A DNA stretch of 59,402 nt from Faecalispora jeddahensis (GTDB taxonomy: Bacteria > Bacillota > Clostridia > Oscillospirales > Acutalibacteraceae): contig NZ_CBYL010000022.1 of the NCBI RefSeq assembly GCF_000577335.1, positions 1 through 59,402 of the forward strand, in the 5' to 3' direction. Positions within the stretch are counted from its first letter, which is position 1. Every line of letters begins with the position of its first letter. The notes under the pieces were generated by a model. The model was not told where the DNA came from. It did no database searches and worked only from the letters and a program-made list of their open reading frames with translations. Shown here piece after piece: positions 17,688 to 25,101 of the stretch. The translations under genes and the position numbers were made by a program.

Positions 17688-18128
17688 ATGTTGCCCAGCC
17701 TTTTTGGTGAAAATCTATTTGATAACTTTTTTGAAGACCCGTTTGAAAAAAGCCTCTTCGGCGGCCGTAACCCGCTGTATGGCAGACGTGGCCAGAATCT
17801 GATGAAAACCGATGTGAAGGAACTGCCTCAGGCGTATGAGCTGGCGGTAGACCTGCCCGGTTTCCAGAAGGATGAAATCCATGTGGATCTCAGCAATCAT
17901 TACCTGACCATCAGCGCTTCAAAGGGTATGAGCAAAGAAGAAAAAGATAAGGATGGCCAGTATATCCGCCAGGAGCGTTACAGCGGCGCCTGCTCGCGCA
18001 GCTTCTACGTCGGCGATGTAAGGCCCGAGGAAGTCAGCGCAAGATATGAAAACGGTATTTTAACACTCTCCTTGCCCAAGAAGAACGCAAAGGCTCTGCC
18101 GAGTTCTTCTGAAATCTCGATTCAATAA
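17688..18128 (+). CDS. Hsp20/alpha-crystallin small heat shock protein
   Basis: An ATP-independent holdase of 146 residues that keeps unfolded proteins soluble. After a short Phe-rich N-terminal arm (FGENLFDNFFEDPFEKSLF), the alpha-crystallin domain runs from about residue 40 to 138, with ELPQAYELAVDLPGFQKDEIHVDL and the characteristic ARYENGILTLSLPKK. AGGAGG precedes the ATG. It has its own promoter overlapped by a CIRCE element, so it should be induced by heat through release of HrcA; this is less usual for hsp20 than for groESL or dnaK. Its terminator was split by an insertion sequence. Confidence 0.95.
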   Translation: MLPSLFGENLFDNFFEDPFEKSLFGGRNPLYGRRGQNLMKTDVKELPQAYELAVDLPGFQKDEIHVDLSNHYLTISASKGMSKEEKDKDGQYIRQERYSGACSRSFYVGDVRPEEVSARYENGILTLSLPKKNAKALPSSSEISIQ

Positions 18129-18166
18129 ACCGAGCGCGGCGGAGCAATGCCTCGCCGTGAACAATC

Positions 18167-18184
18167 AAAAAGCCCGTTCCGGCT
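18167..18184 (+). terminator. Left arm of the interrupted hsp20 terminator
   Basis: AAAAAGCCCGTTCCGGCT. Its complement is not local but at 19479-19497, on the far side of the IS element. The right arm is followed by a T-run. Together they would form a normal terminator hairpin after hsp20. Confidence 0.7.
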
Positions 18185-18222
18185 TTCTGAACAAGTCCGT
18201 AAAAAACGGACAATGACAAAAG

Positions 18223-18260
18223 GCCCCCAATCGTAGGATAATATAACTACGATTGGGGGC
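18223..18260. repeat. Internal hairpin at the IS left end
   Basis: GCCCCCAATCGTAG / CTACGATTGGGGGC, perfect 14-base arms around a ten-base A/T loop. The right arm ends just before the orfA start codon and includes its likely ribosome site, so transcripts reading in from outside would hide that site. Confidence 0.75.
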
Positions 18261-18266
18261 TTCGCT

Positions 18267-18563
18267 ATGCACAGACAAAAAGGAACACCAAATATACCAC
18301 AAGAAATAGTCCATGAGATAATTACCCGACATAGAGCAGGAGAAACAGTACGGGAGTTAATGAAAGTATACGGAAAGACATATTATACGATTCGGAATAT
18401 CATTAAGCGTGAAAACAAGAAAAGCAGATCAACAGAGCCATTGAAAAAGTCTCGAGGGCGAAAACCAGCTGTAACACTGCAAGAATATAAATACGAGAAC
18501 AAACGTCTCAAGATGGAAAATGAATTATTGCGGGATTTTCTTCATCTCGCTGGAAGGAAGTGA
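18267..18563 (+). CDS. IS3-family transposase OrfA (helix-turn-helix)
   Basis: A 98-residue DNA-binding subunit. It has an HTH of the HTH_7/transposase_8 sort (IVHEIITRHRAGETVRELMKVYGKTYYTIRNIIKRE) and a basic linker, ending in a leucine-zipper-like helix (YENKRLKMENELLRDFLHLAGRK) used for multimerisation in IS3 OrfA proteins. The end overlaps orfB by four bases (GTGA), which points to coupled translation. I saw no A-rich slippery heptamer there, so a frameshifted OrfAB fusion is not obvious. Confidence 0.9.
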   Translation: MHRQKGTPNIPQEIVHEIITRHRAGETVRELMKVYGKTYYTIRNIIKRENKKSRSTEPLKKSRGRKPAVTLQEYKYENKRLKMENELLRDFLHLAGRK

Positions 18564-19417
18564 GGCCACAAGTAAAATATTTGGCAATATATCATCACAA
18601 AGGAAAATATCCAATCACTACTATGTGTCAATTTATTGGGGTATCCCGCAGTGGCTACTATGAGTACGTCAAAAGAATAAACAAGCCACAGTTTGACCAG
18701 TCTCTGGCTGTACTGATTGCGGAATGCCAACAAACCTGCCGAAGAACTTATGGCTACCGCAGAGTACATATCTGGTTGCAAAAGAGGGGAATTTACCGGA
18801 ATCCCAAAACGGTATTGCGCATTATGCAGAAGTATGATCTGCTCGCTGAAATCCGCCGTTACCGGAAATACCGAAAAATGGGAGAACAACTGCACAAATA
18901 CCCCAATTTGTTGGACAGACAGTTCACTGCCCTGCGGCCAAACCAAAAGTGGGTCACGGATATTTCTTACATCCATACAGGTCAGGGAGTCTTGTACCTG
19001 TCCATTATCCGGGATCTATATGACAACAGCATTGTCTCCTACAAAACAGGTACAGAGCAGACGGTAAATCTGGTTTTGGATACAATCCGGCTTGCCAAGC
19101 GAAAAGAAAATGTCACTGCGGAGTTGCAGCTCCACAGTGACCAAGGCTTTCAATACACATCCCAAGCATATTTCTGCCTGACTCAAAGATACGGCATTAC
19201 TCCATCCATGTCAAGACGCGGAAATTGCTATGACAATGCAATGGCTGAAAACTTTTTTTCCTGCCTCAAAACGGAATGCATCTACAGGCAGAAGATTCAT
19301 ACATTTCAACAAGCCAGAGAATTAATCGATGAATACATTTGTTTTTACAACCATCAGCGCATCCAGTTAAAGACAAAACTGGCACCGCTCGAAAAGCGAC
19401 ACCAGTTTGTTGCTTAA
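18560..19417 (+). CDS. IS3-family transposase OrfB (DDE catalytic subunit)
   Basis: A 285-residue integrase-core transposase. The N-terminal part has the HTH_21-like segment RRTYGYRRVHIWLQKRG. The rve domain gives the DDE residues: Asp in WVTDISYI, Asp in LHSDQGFQY, and Glu in the SRRGNCYDNAMAENFF segment. The C-terminus (YICFYNHQRIQLKTKLAPLE) is also family-typical. It starts with GTG overlapping the orfA stop. Full length and without frameshift, so catalytically intact as far as can be seen. Confidence 0.93.
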   Translation: MRPQVKYLAIYHHKGKYPITTMCQFIGVSRSGYYEYVKRINKPQFDQSLAVLIAECQQTCRRTYGYRRVHIWLQKRGIYRNPKTVLRIMQKYDLLAEIRRYRKYRKMGEQLHKYPNLLDRQFTALRPNQKWVTDISYIHTGQGVLYLSIIRDLYDNSIVSYKTGTEQTVNLVLDTIRLAKRKENVTAELQLHSDQGFQYTSQAYFCLTQRYGITPSMSRRGNCYDNAMAENFFSCLKTECIYRQKIHTFQQARELIDEYICFYNHQRIQLKTKLAPLEKRHQFVA

Positions 19418-19478
19418 TTGAATACCCTACGATCGGGGGCCTTTTTGTACTGTCCTCACAATTTGGCGCAGTTCATTC

Positions 19479-19497
19479 AGCCGGAACGGGCCTTTTT
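19479..19497 (+). terminator. Right arm of the interrupted hsp20 terminator
   Basis: AGCCGGAACGGGCCTTTTT, complementary to 18167-18184 with a single-base bulge and ending in a T-run. No local partner exists. GTTCA just before it also pairs with TGAAC after the left arm. Confidence 0.7.
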
Positions 19498-19505
19498 CTG
19501 TCCGA

Positions 19506-20030
19506 TTACTTTTTCAGGTACTTCAGCCAAGACCGCGCAAAGCAGATAACATAATAAAGTCCTGCCGCTAGCAGCATCATAGAGCTGAATCTGGCCAGGA
19601 ATGACACCAGCAGCATGACATAGGCCATCGCCAAAAACAGAGCCGAAACCCTCCAGGAATCCATCAGCTGTACCGTATCCATCGGGCGGCGCAGCTTTAC
19701 CTCCACCTGATTAATCGCAAAAATCAAACGGTACGAAACAAGCAGTGCGGCGCAGGTCATCAGAACCCGCAGCGCCAGCAGACCATACACCCCCAGCAAA
19801 TTCGTCACACCCAGCGCGTCCAGCACATAGATGATTCCGGTAACAGGCAGCAGAATCAGCGAATACAGGCGGGTGTCCTCAAATCGGTCGCCGTACGAAT
19901 CCAGCTCTTTGGCACCGAACCAGAGCAGCGCGTACCCCACAAAATCCGGCAGCAGCCCCAGCACACCATTCCCAAACGGAAGGCTGTAATCCAGAAGCAG
20001 AAAAATAGTACCAAGCAATAGTTTTGTCAT
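19506..20030 (-). CDS. Multi-pass membrane protein of unknown function
   Basis: A 174-residue protein with about five hydrophobic segments (for example LLLGTIFLLLDYSLPFG at the N-terminus, LILLPVTGIIYVLDALG, LLALRVLMTCAALLVSY, VSALFLAMAYVMLLVSFLA, MMLLAAGLYYVICFA) and a basic tail. I do not recognise a characterised family. The start at 20030 is chosen because GAGAGGGAAG lies upstream; further upstream in-frame ATGs have weaker sites. It lies downstream of the ABC transporter ATPase gene on the same strand, 88 bases away, and could be co-transcribed. Confidence 0.7.
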   Translation of the reverse strand: MTKLLLGTIFLLLDYSLPFGNGVLGLLPDFVGYALLWFGAKELDSYGDRFEDTRLYSLILLPVTGIIYVLDALGVTNLLGVYGLLALRVLMTCAALLVSYRLIFAINQVEVKLRRPMDTVQLMDSWRVSALFLAMAYVMLLVSFLARFSSMMLLAAGLYYVICFARSWLKYLKK

Positions 20031-20118
20031 TGTGCTTCCCTCTCCCCTCATATTCTCCATCATACAGAAAAAAAGGCCTGCAAAGCAAGCCTTTTTGAAA
20101 AACAAGCGAAAAGATTGG

Positions 20119-20913
20119 TCAGGAAAGCAGCATCCGGTCGTTCACCAGCGCATCACCCTGCGCGGACTGGAACCGTTTGAGCAGCTCCTCCACCGTCAAG
20201 TTTTTCTTTTCCTCGCCCTCAATATCGAACAGGATACGGCCCTCGTTCATCATGATGATACGGTTGCCGTAGGCCAGAGCGTCCTTCATATTGTGCGTGA
20301 CCATCAGCGCGGTCAAATTGTCGCGCTTGATAAACTCATCGGTCAGGCGCAGAACTGTCGCCGCCGTTTTGGGGTCCAGCGCAGCGGTGTGCTCGTCGAG
20401 CAGCAGCAGCTTCGGCTTTTGCAGCGTCGCCATCAAAAGCGTCAGCGCCTGACGCTGACCGCCGGAAAGCAGGCCCACCTTACTGTTCAGGCGATCCTCC
20501 AGGCCAAGCTCCAGCACCTTCAGCTGTTCGCGGTAGGCGGCTCTTTCCTCTTTCGTAATGCCCCAGCGCAGCGTGCGGCTTTGGCCGCGGCGGTTGGCCA
20601 GCGCAAGGTTCTCTTCAATCCACATGCTGCCCGCCGTGCCACGCATCGGGTCCTGAAACACACGGCCCAGCAGCTTTGCGCGTTTAAATTCCGGCAGGAA
20701 AGTGATGTCCTGCCCATCCAGCTCAATTTTGCCGCCGTCGCAGGGGAACACCCCTGCGATCAGGTTCAGCAGGGTACTTTTGCCCGCGCCGTTTCCGCCA
20801 ATGATCGTGGCGAAATCGCCCGGCTTCAGGTGAAGGTTCAGATTGACCAGCGCCCTTTTTTCATTGACCGTGCCCTTATTGAAGGTACGGCATACATTTG
20901 TCAGTTTCAGCAT
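20119..20913 (-). CDS. ABC transporter ATP-binding protein
   Basis: The 264-residue ATPase of an importer. Walker A GGNGAGKSTLLN is near residue 37, the Q-loop in FQDP, the signature LLSGGQRQALTLLMA, Walker B LLLLDEHTAAL and the H-loop in MVTHNMK. It belongs to the group found with ABC_sub_bind-type binding proteins, whose substrates include aromatic amino acids in some Firmicutes; the substrate here is unknown. The second ATG (20913) has better spacing from AAGGAGG than the one at 20919. It lies 12 bases after the permease gene. Confidence 0.92.
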   Translation of the reverse strand: MLKLTNVCRTFNKGTVNEKRALVNLNLHLKPGDFATIIGGNGAGKSTLLNLIAGVFPCDGGKIELDGQDITFLPEFKRAKLLGRVFQDPMRGTAGSMWIEENLALANRRGQSRTLRWGITKEERAAYREQLKVLELGLEDRLNSKVGLLSGGQRQALTLLMATLQKPKLLLLDEHTAALDPKTAATVLRLTDEFIKRDNLTALMVTHNMKDALAYGNRIIMMNEGRILFDIEGEEKKNLTVEELLKRFQSAQGDALVNDRMLLS

Positions 20914-20925
20914 TGCCATTCCTCC

Positions 20926-21930
20926 TTAACCCTGTTGGTTCGGCTCGTCAGGATCCTTGTCCGAATCGTCGATCGCGTCCTCAAAAGCCTTGTCGGGCAC
21001 CATTCTGCCCGGGCTGTTCGCCGCGCGGCGAGCCATAGAATCCTGGAACATTCTGCTCATGGTGGGCGTAAACAGTGCCAGCGCCACCACGATGGAGGAC
21101 AGCAGCTTCATATCCTGCGATTTCAGGCCGTAGAACAGAACCACGGCAATGATGATGCGGTAAACCACCGAGCCAGCGATCATGGCGATCAGGCGCGGCA
21201 AGAAGCCCATGATGCGCCCCAGAAGCACTTCGCCGATGATAACGGAAGCAAGGCCGATTACGATGGTGCCGATGCCCATGCTCACATCGCCGAAGCCCTG
21301 CACCTGTGCCACCAAAGCGCCGGAGAGGCCGACAAGACCATTTGACAGCACCAGAGCCAGAATGACCATGGTATCGGTATTCACACCGAGAGAACGCACC
21401 ATATGGGGATTGTTGCCGGTTGCCCGGATGGCACTGCCCAGCTCGGTTCCAAAAAACCAGTAAAGCAGGAAGATCATCGCAACCGCAACCACGCCGCCCA
21501 GCAGAAGCTGCGCATTATAGCGGGAGAGCATGGGCAGCCAGCCGCCCACTTGCACGTCCACCGTATCCACACCGAGCAGGGGGACGTTGGCCCTGTCGTG
21601 CATGACGCGCAGATTGATCGAATACAGCGCCGTCATTGTTAAAATTCCCGCGAGGATTCCCGGGATTTTCATTTTCGTGTTCAAAAAGCCGGTAATAAAT
21701 CCGCAGAGCATACCGCCCATCAGCGAAAAAATCAACGTAAGAAAAGGGTTCATCCCGCTCTCAGTCAGAATGGCGGAAATCGCGCCGCCGGTAGCGAACG
21801 AACCGTCAACCGTCAGATCCGGAAAGTCCAGAATCCGGAAGGTAATGTAAACGCCGAGCGTCATAATTCCCCACAAAACACCCTGGGCCACCGCGCCGTG
21901 AACGGCCCCCAGTAAATTCATTAGCTCCAT
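20926..21930 (-). CDS. ABC transporter permease (branched-chain/LivH-like)
   Basis: A 334-residue integral membrane permease of the BPD_transp_2 family, with eight to nine hydrophobic segments and the typical N-terminal GAVAQGVLWGIMTLGVYITFRILDFPDLTVDG. The cytoplasmic loop with SAIRATGNNPHMVRSLGVNTDTM is the ATPase-contacting region. The last 40 residues are polar and acidic, probably cytoplasmic. AGAGGAAC precedes the start. It is expressed with the binding protein upstream and the ATPase downstream. Confidence 0.92.
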   Translation of the reverse strand: MELMNLLGAVHGAVAQGVLWGIMTLGVYITFRILDFPDLTVDGSFATGGAISAILTESGMNPFLTLIFSLMGGMLCGFITGFLNTKMKIPGILAGILTMTALYSINLRVMHDRANVPLLGVDTVDVQVGGWLPMLSRYNAQLLLGGVVAVAMIFLLYWFFGTELGSAIRATGNNPHMVRSLGVNTDTMVILALVLSNGLVGLSGALVAQVQGFGDVSMGIGTIVIGLASVIIGEVLLGRIMGFLPRLIAMIAGSVVYRIIIAVVLFYGLKSQDMKLLSSIVVALALFTPTMSRMFQDSMARRAANSPGRMVPDKAFEDAIDDSDKDPDEPNQQG

Positions 21931-21964
21931 ATCGTTCCTCTATTCCGTGTATTAATAACAGTTT

Positions 21965-21990
21965 CAGGCGGTGAGCCGCCCCACCGCCTG
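21965..21990 (-). other. Intercistronic hairpin between binding protein and permease
   Basis: CAGGCGGT / ACCGCCTG. There is no T-run, so it may slow decay or partly terminate transcription, giving more binding protein than permease. Confidence 0.55.
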
Positions 21991-22069
21991 AACTCCGCAT
22001 TTTGCGCAGGCAAAACACGGGAACATTCAATTAATTATTGTAAACGAATTTAAGGGAGATTGCAACCCT

Positions 22070-23110
22070 TTATTTCTGGGAAGAAGCGGCGGAAGCCAAG
22101 GCGTCCTGACCGTTCTTGGTGATGGAATCCGGAAGCACCATGCCCATTTTGGCAGCCGCTTCGCTGTTGTAGTAAACATCCAGCTGATCCTGGTACTCTA
22201 TGGGCATATCGCCAACTTTTGCCTCGCCTTTCAGCACCTTAATCGCCATTTGGCCGGTCTGATAGCCGAGCTTTTCGTAATTGAGGCCCACCGTGCAGGT
22301 TCCGCCGTCAGTTACCATGCCGATCGCGCCCGGCACCACCGGCAGTTTGTTTGCAGAGGTGACGGAAGTCACGTTTTTCATGTTCGAAGCCATCAGGTTA
22401 TCGGTGGGAATATACACGCCCTGCACCTTACCAACCATGGACTGCGTGACCTGCTGCACCTCGTTGGAGTTCGAAGCGGTAAAATCCTTATACTTCAGGC
22501 CCAGCTCATCGCAGGCCGCCTTGGCCCACTCGATCTGAAGCTTGCTGTTCGTTTCGCTGGAGCTGTACAAAAAGCCCACCGTCTCCAGCTCGGGGACGAG
22601 CGTTTTGAGCATTTCGAGCTGTTCCTTCACCGGCGTTTTGTCGCTGGTGCCGGAAACATTTCCGCCGGGCTTTTCATTGCTGGCCACCAGCTTTGCATCC
22701 GCAGGATCAGTGATGGCGGTAATCAGAATCGGGGTATCGGTGATGACCTTCGCCACGGCCTGCGCGGCGGGGGTACCGATCGCCAGAATCAGATCCGGCT
22801 TTTTATTCGCCAAAGTATTTGCGATTGTCACACAGTTGGCCTGTTCGCCCTGCGCGTTCTGCACATCATAAATAACGTTTTGGCCTTCCACATAGCCCGC
22901 ATCCGTCAATGCCTGCTGAAAGCCTTTCAGCGAAGCATCCAGAGAAGGATGGGTCACCAGCTGTGCCACGCCGACGGTGATCGTTTTGCCGCTCGCGGCG
23001 GAATTCTCCGCAGCCGCAGACGAGGCGCTGCCCGCATTCCCGCAGGCTGTGACAGACATCGCCATCACCGCAGCCAATGCCGTCGCGGCGATTTTGTTTT
23101 TTATTTTCAT
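22070..23110 (-). CDS. ABC transporter substrate-binding lipoprotein 1
   Basis: A 346-residue lipoprotein with a signal peptide and lipobox (SVTACGNAG), of the ABC_sub_bind family. Family-typical segments are GVAQLVTHPSLDASLKGFQQALTDAGY at the mature N-terminus, NKKPDLILAIGTPAAQAVAK, and GVYIPTDNLMAS near residue 240. It closely resembles the next gene upstream (SBP2), so the two are a tandem duplication. The start at 23110 has GGAGG upstream. It has its own sigma-A promoter and heads the operon with the permease and the ATPase. Confidence 0.93.
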   Translation of the reverse strand: MKIKNKIAATALAAVMAMSVTACGNAGSASSAAAENSAASGKTITVGVAQLVTHPSLDASLKGFQQALTDAGYVEGQNVIYDVQNAQGEQANCVTIANTLANKKPDLILAIGTPAAQAVAKVITDTPILITAITDPADAKLVASNEKPGGNVSGTSDKTPVKEQLEMLKTLVPELETVGFLYSSSETNSKLQIEWAKAACDELGLKYKDFTASNSNEVQQVTQSMVGKVQGVYIPTDNLMASNMKNVTSVTSANKLPVVPGAIGMVTDGGTCTVGLNYEKLGYQTGQMAIKVLKGEAKVGDMPIEYQDQLDVYYNSEAAAKMGMVLPDSITKNGQDALASAASSQK

Positions 23111-23181
23111 ATTCGTCCTCCTCAAAGACGCTTTATCTAAGTGAAGCGTTCATTGTTTTAAAGCATCAAATCAATAGCTGT

Positions 23182-23210
23182 ATTTTACTCTGCCCCGAAA
23201 AAAATGTCAA
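23182..23210 (-). promoter_or_regulatory. Sigma-A promoter for SBP1-permease-ATPase
   Basis: On the minus strand, TTGACA, 17 bases, TAAAAT. Downstream the leader reads GCTATTGATTTGATGCTTTAA, nearly the same as after the SBP2 promoter. Confidence 0.85.
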
Positions 23211-23285
23211 GTACCGATTTCTCGCTTTCTTCCGCAAAGAAGGCGAAACCTCGCATTTTCTCTGCTTTTCATCAATGAGACAGAC

Positions 23286-23320
23286 AAAAAAAGGCAGGCG
23301 GAATGCGTTCCGCCTGCCTT
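23286..23320 (-). terminator. Terminator of SBP2
   Basis: AAGGCAGGCGGAA / TTCCGCCTGCCTT with a four-base loop. On the minus strand it is followed by a run of T. It separates SBP2 from the SBP1 operon. Confidence 0.9.
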
Positions 23321-23351
23321 GACCCGGCAACAAGCACCGGATTTTTCTTTA

Positions 23352-24383
23352 TTATTTTGCCGCCGCTACATCTTCGCCCTTGAGGATCCTCTCGGGGAGA
23401 GTAATTCCCAGCTGCTTTGCAACCGCGCTGTTGTAAGAAATGGTGTATTCGGTCTGGTATTCGATCGCCATGTCGGCGGGCTTCGCCTCGCCTTTGAGCA
23501 CCTTTGCGGCCATCAGGCCGGTCTGGTAGCCGAGCTTCTCATAGTTGATGCCCACGGTGCAAAGGCCGCCGTTCTGTACCGGGCCAACCTCAGCAACGAT
23601 CAGGGGCAGCTTCGCGGAATTGGTGACCGCCGCCACGTTCTTCATGCCGGAAGCCAGAATGTTGTCGGTGGGGATGTAAACCGCCTGCACCTTGCCGACC
23701 ATCGACTGCGCGACCTGCTGAATCTCATTCGTGTTCGAAATGGTGAACTCCTGATACTTCAGGCCCAGCTCCTCGCAGGCGGCCTTGGCCCATTTGGCCT
23801 GCAGCTGGCTGTTCGTTTCGCTGGAGGTATACATGATGCCGACCGTCTGTACGTCGGGCACGATTTCCTTGAGCATTTCGATCTGCTCCTTCACCGGCGT
23901 TTTGTCGCTGGTGCCGGAAACATTTCCGCCGGGCTTTTCATTGCTGGCCACGAGCTTCGCATCCGCCGGATCTGTCACCGCCGTAATCATCACCGGGGTA
24001 TCTGTAATTACTTTCGCCACGGCCTGCGCCGCCGGAGTCGCGATTGCGAGGATCAGATCGGGCTTTTTATTCGCGAAAGTATTCGCGATGGTGATGCAGT
24101 TCGACTGCTCACCCTGCGCGTTTTGAATATCATAAGTAACGTTTTTGCCTTCCTCAAAGCCCTGAGAGGCAAGGCCATCCTTAAAGCCCTTCAAAGAAGC
24201 ATCCATCGCCGGGTGAGTCAGCAGCTGAGCCACACCGATATTGATCATCTTTCCGCTTTCGGCAGAATTGGCCGCAGAAGCCGCCGCGGATGAAGAAGCC
24301 GCGCCGCCGTTCCCGCACGCGCCCAAAGAAGCCGCCATCGCAACCGTCAGAACCACTGCGATCATTTTTCTGAATTGTTTCAT
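23352..24383 (-). CDS. ABC transporter substrate-binding lipoprotein 2
   Basis: A 343-residue paralogue of SBP1, with lipobox SLGACGNGG and the same family segments (GVAQLLTHPAMDASLKGFKDGLASQGF, NKKPDLILAIATPAAQAVAK, AVYIPTDNILAS). Long blocks such as KLVASNEKPGGNVSGTSDK are identical between the two, which indicates a fairly recent duplication. It has a separate promoter and terminator, so it can be made independently and probably feeds the same permease with a different or shifted specificity. Start 24383 has GGAGGAG upstream. Confidence 0.93.
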   Translation of the reverse strand: MKQFRKMIAVVLTVAMAASLGACGNGGAASSSAAASAANSAESGKMINIGVAQLLTHPAMDASLKGFKDGLASQGFEEGKNVTYDIQNAQGEQSNCITIANTFANKKPDLILAIATPAAQAVAKVITDTPVMITAVTDPADAKLVASNEKPGGNVSGTSDKTPVKEQIEMLKEIVPDVQTVGIMYTSSETNSQLQAKWAKAACEELGLKYQEFTISNTNEIQQVAQSMVGKVQAVYIPTDNILASGMKNVAAVTNSAKLPLIVAEVGPVQNGGLCTVGINYEKLGYQTGLMAAKVLKGEAKPADMAIEYQTEYTISYNSAVAKQLGITLPERILKGEDVAAAK

Positions 24384-24456
24384 ATTCTCCTCCTTTTGCG
24401 GTACGCTGATCGGCCGCAAACGATTTATTGGTTTAAAGCATCAATAGCTAAAAGTA

Positions 24457-24485
24457 ATTGTACTCGCCATATGACAAAAAGTCAA
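24457..24485 (-). promoter_or_regulatory. Sigma-A promoter for SBP2
   Basis: On the minus strand, TTGACT, 17 bases, TACAAT. The leader then reads GCTATTGATGCTTTAAA, close to that of SBP1. Confidence 0.85.
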
Positions 24486-24700
24486 CCCCTGATTTTTTTC
24501 TTTTGCCTGAAAATACCTTTTTGCTCCTTTCGGGGCTTTTTCGACAAAGGAAATGCAGCACAGCCCAACAAAAATCATATTTTTAGCGCGCCAACGGCAA
24601 AACCGCTCCATAGTTTCCGCGCGGTGCTCCAGCATTCAGATCGGAAATTCCCCGCGGAATTCCTTTTTGTAATTTAGTCACAGACGGCGCCGGGGAATGT

Positions 24701-24709
24701 TGCTATACT
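24701..24709 (+). promoter_or_regulatory. Extended -10 promoter for trxA
   Basis: TGCTATACT, an extended -10 (TGn before TATACT), lies about 28 bases upstream of the trxA start. No good -35 hexamer is present. Confidence 0.5.
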
Positions 24710-24737
24710 GTAAAAAAACAACAAGGGGGCAATTCAA

Positions 24738-25052
24738 ATGGCAGTAATCCATTTGACCAAACATAATTATCAAAAAGAGGTTCTGGAATCCGAGCAGCCG
24801 GTGCTCATCGATTTTTGGGCGCCCTGGTGCGGGCCCTGCCGAATGCTCGGCCCGACTGTAGAGGAGCTCAGCCAGGACCTGGAAGGCAAAGTAAAGATTG
24901 CAAAGATCAACGTAGACGAAGAGCAGGAGCTTGCTCAGGCATTCCGCGTGATGAGCATCCCGATGCTGGCGGTAATGCGTGGCGGCAAGCTGATTTCTTC
25001 CTCCGTCGGCCTGCAGCCTAAGGCTAAAATCATGAAAATGCTGGAGAAATAA
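24738..25052 (+). CDS. trxA: Thioredoxin
   Basis: A 104-residue disulfide reductase with the classic active site WCGPC in the sequence IDFWAPWCGPCRMLGPTVEELS, and the cis-proline loop VMSIPML. It reduces protein disulfides in the cytoplasm. AAGGGGG precedes the ATG. It is followed 49 bases later by the CoA-disulfide reductase gene on the same strand, so the two are probably co-expressed as a thiol-redox pair. Confidence 0.96.
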   Translation: MAVIHLTKHNYQKEVLESEQPVLIDFWAPWCGPCRMLGPTVEELSQDLEGKVKIAKINVDEEQELAQAFRVMSIPMLAVMRGGKLISSSVGLQPKAKIMKMLEK

Positions 25053-25101
25053 GCTTTGAAAAAGCAAAGCTTTAGAAAGATACAAGGGGGAATGACATCA
25101 C

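Larger units (their letters stand above)
18208..19455. mobile_element. IS3-family insertion sequence
   Basis: An element of about 1.25 kb with two overlapping transposase genes. The ends are imperfect inverted repeats: the left end GGACAATGACAAAAGG continues into CCCCCAATCGTAGG, and the complement of the right end reads GGACAGTACAAAAAGG then CCCCCGATCGTAGG. The exact outer borders and any target duplication are not certain. Both transposase genes are open, so the copy may be active. It sits between the two arms of the hsp20 terminator. Confidence 0.88.
24384..24737. other. Divergent intergenic region SBP2 / trxA
   Basis: This gap of 354 bases contains the SBP2 promoter on the left and the trxA promoter on the right (24701-24709). 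The middle is A/T-rich. I see no gene and no riboswitch motif I recognise. Confidence 0.5.

Noticed and set aside
18540-18570. Programmed frameshift between IS orfA and orfB
   Set aside because: The overlap is GTGA, with no A-rich slippery heptamer. Coupled re-initiation is simpler.
20032-21345. A 437-codon frame opposite the ABC ATPase and permease
   Set aside because: Gln/His/Arg-rich composition and full overlap with two recognisable genes mark it as a shadow.
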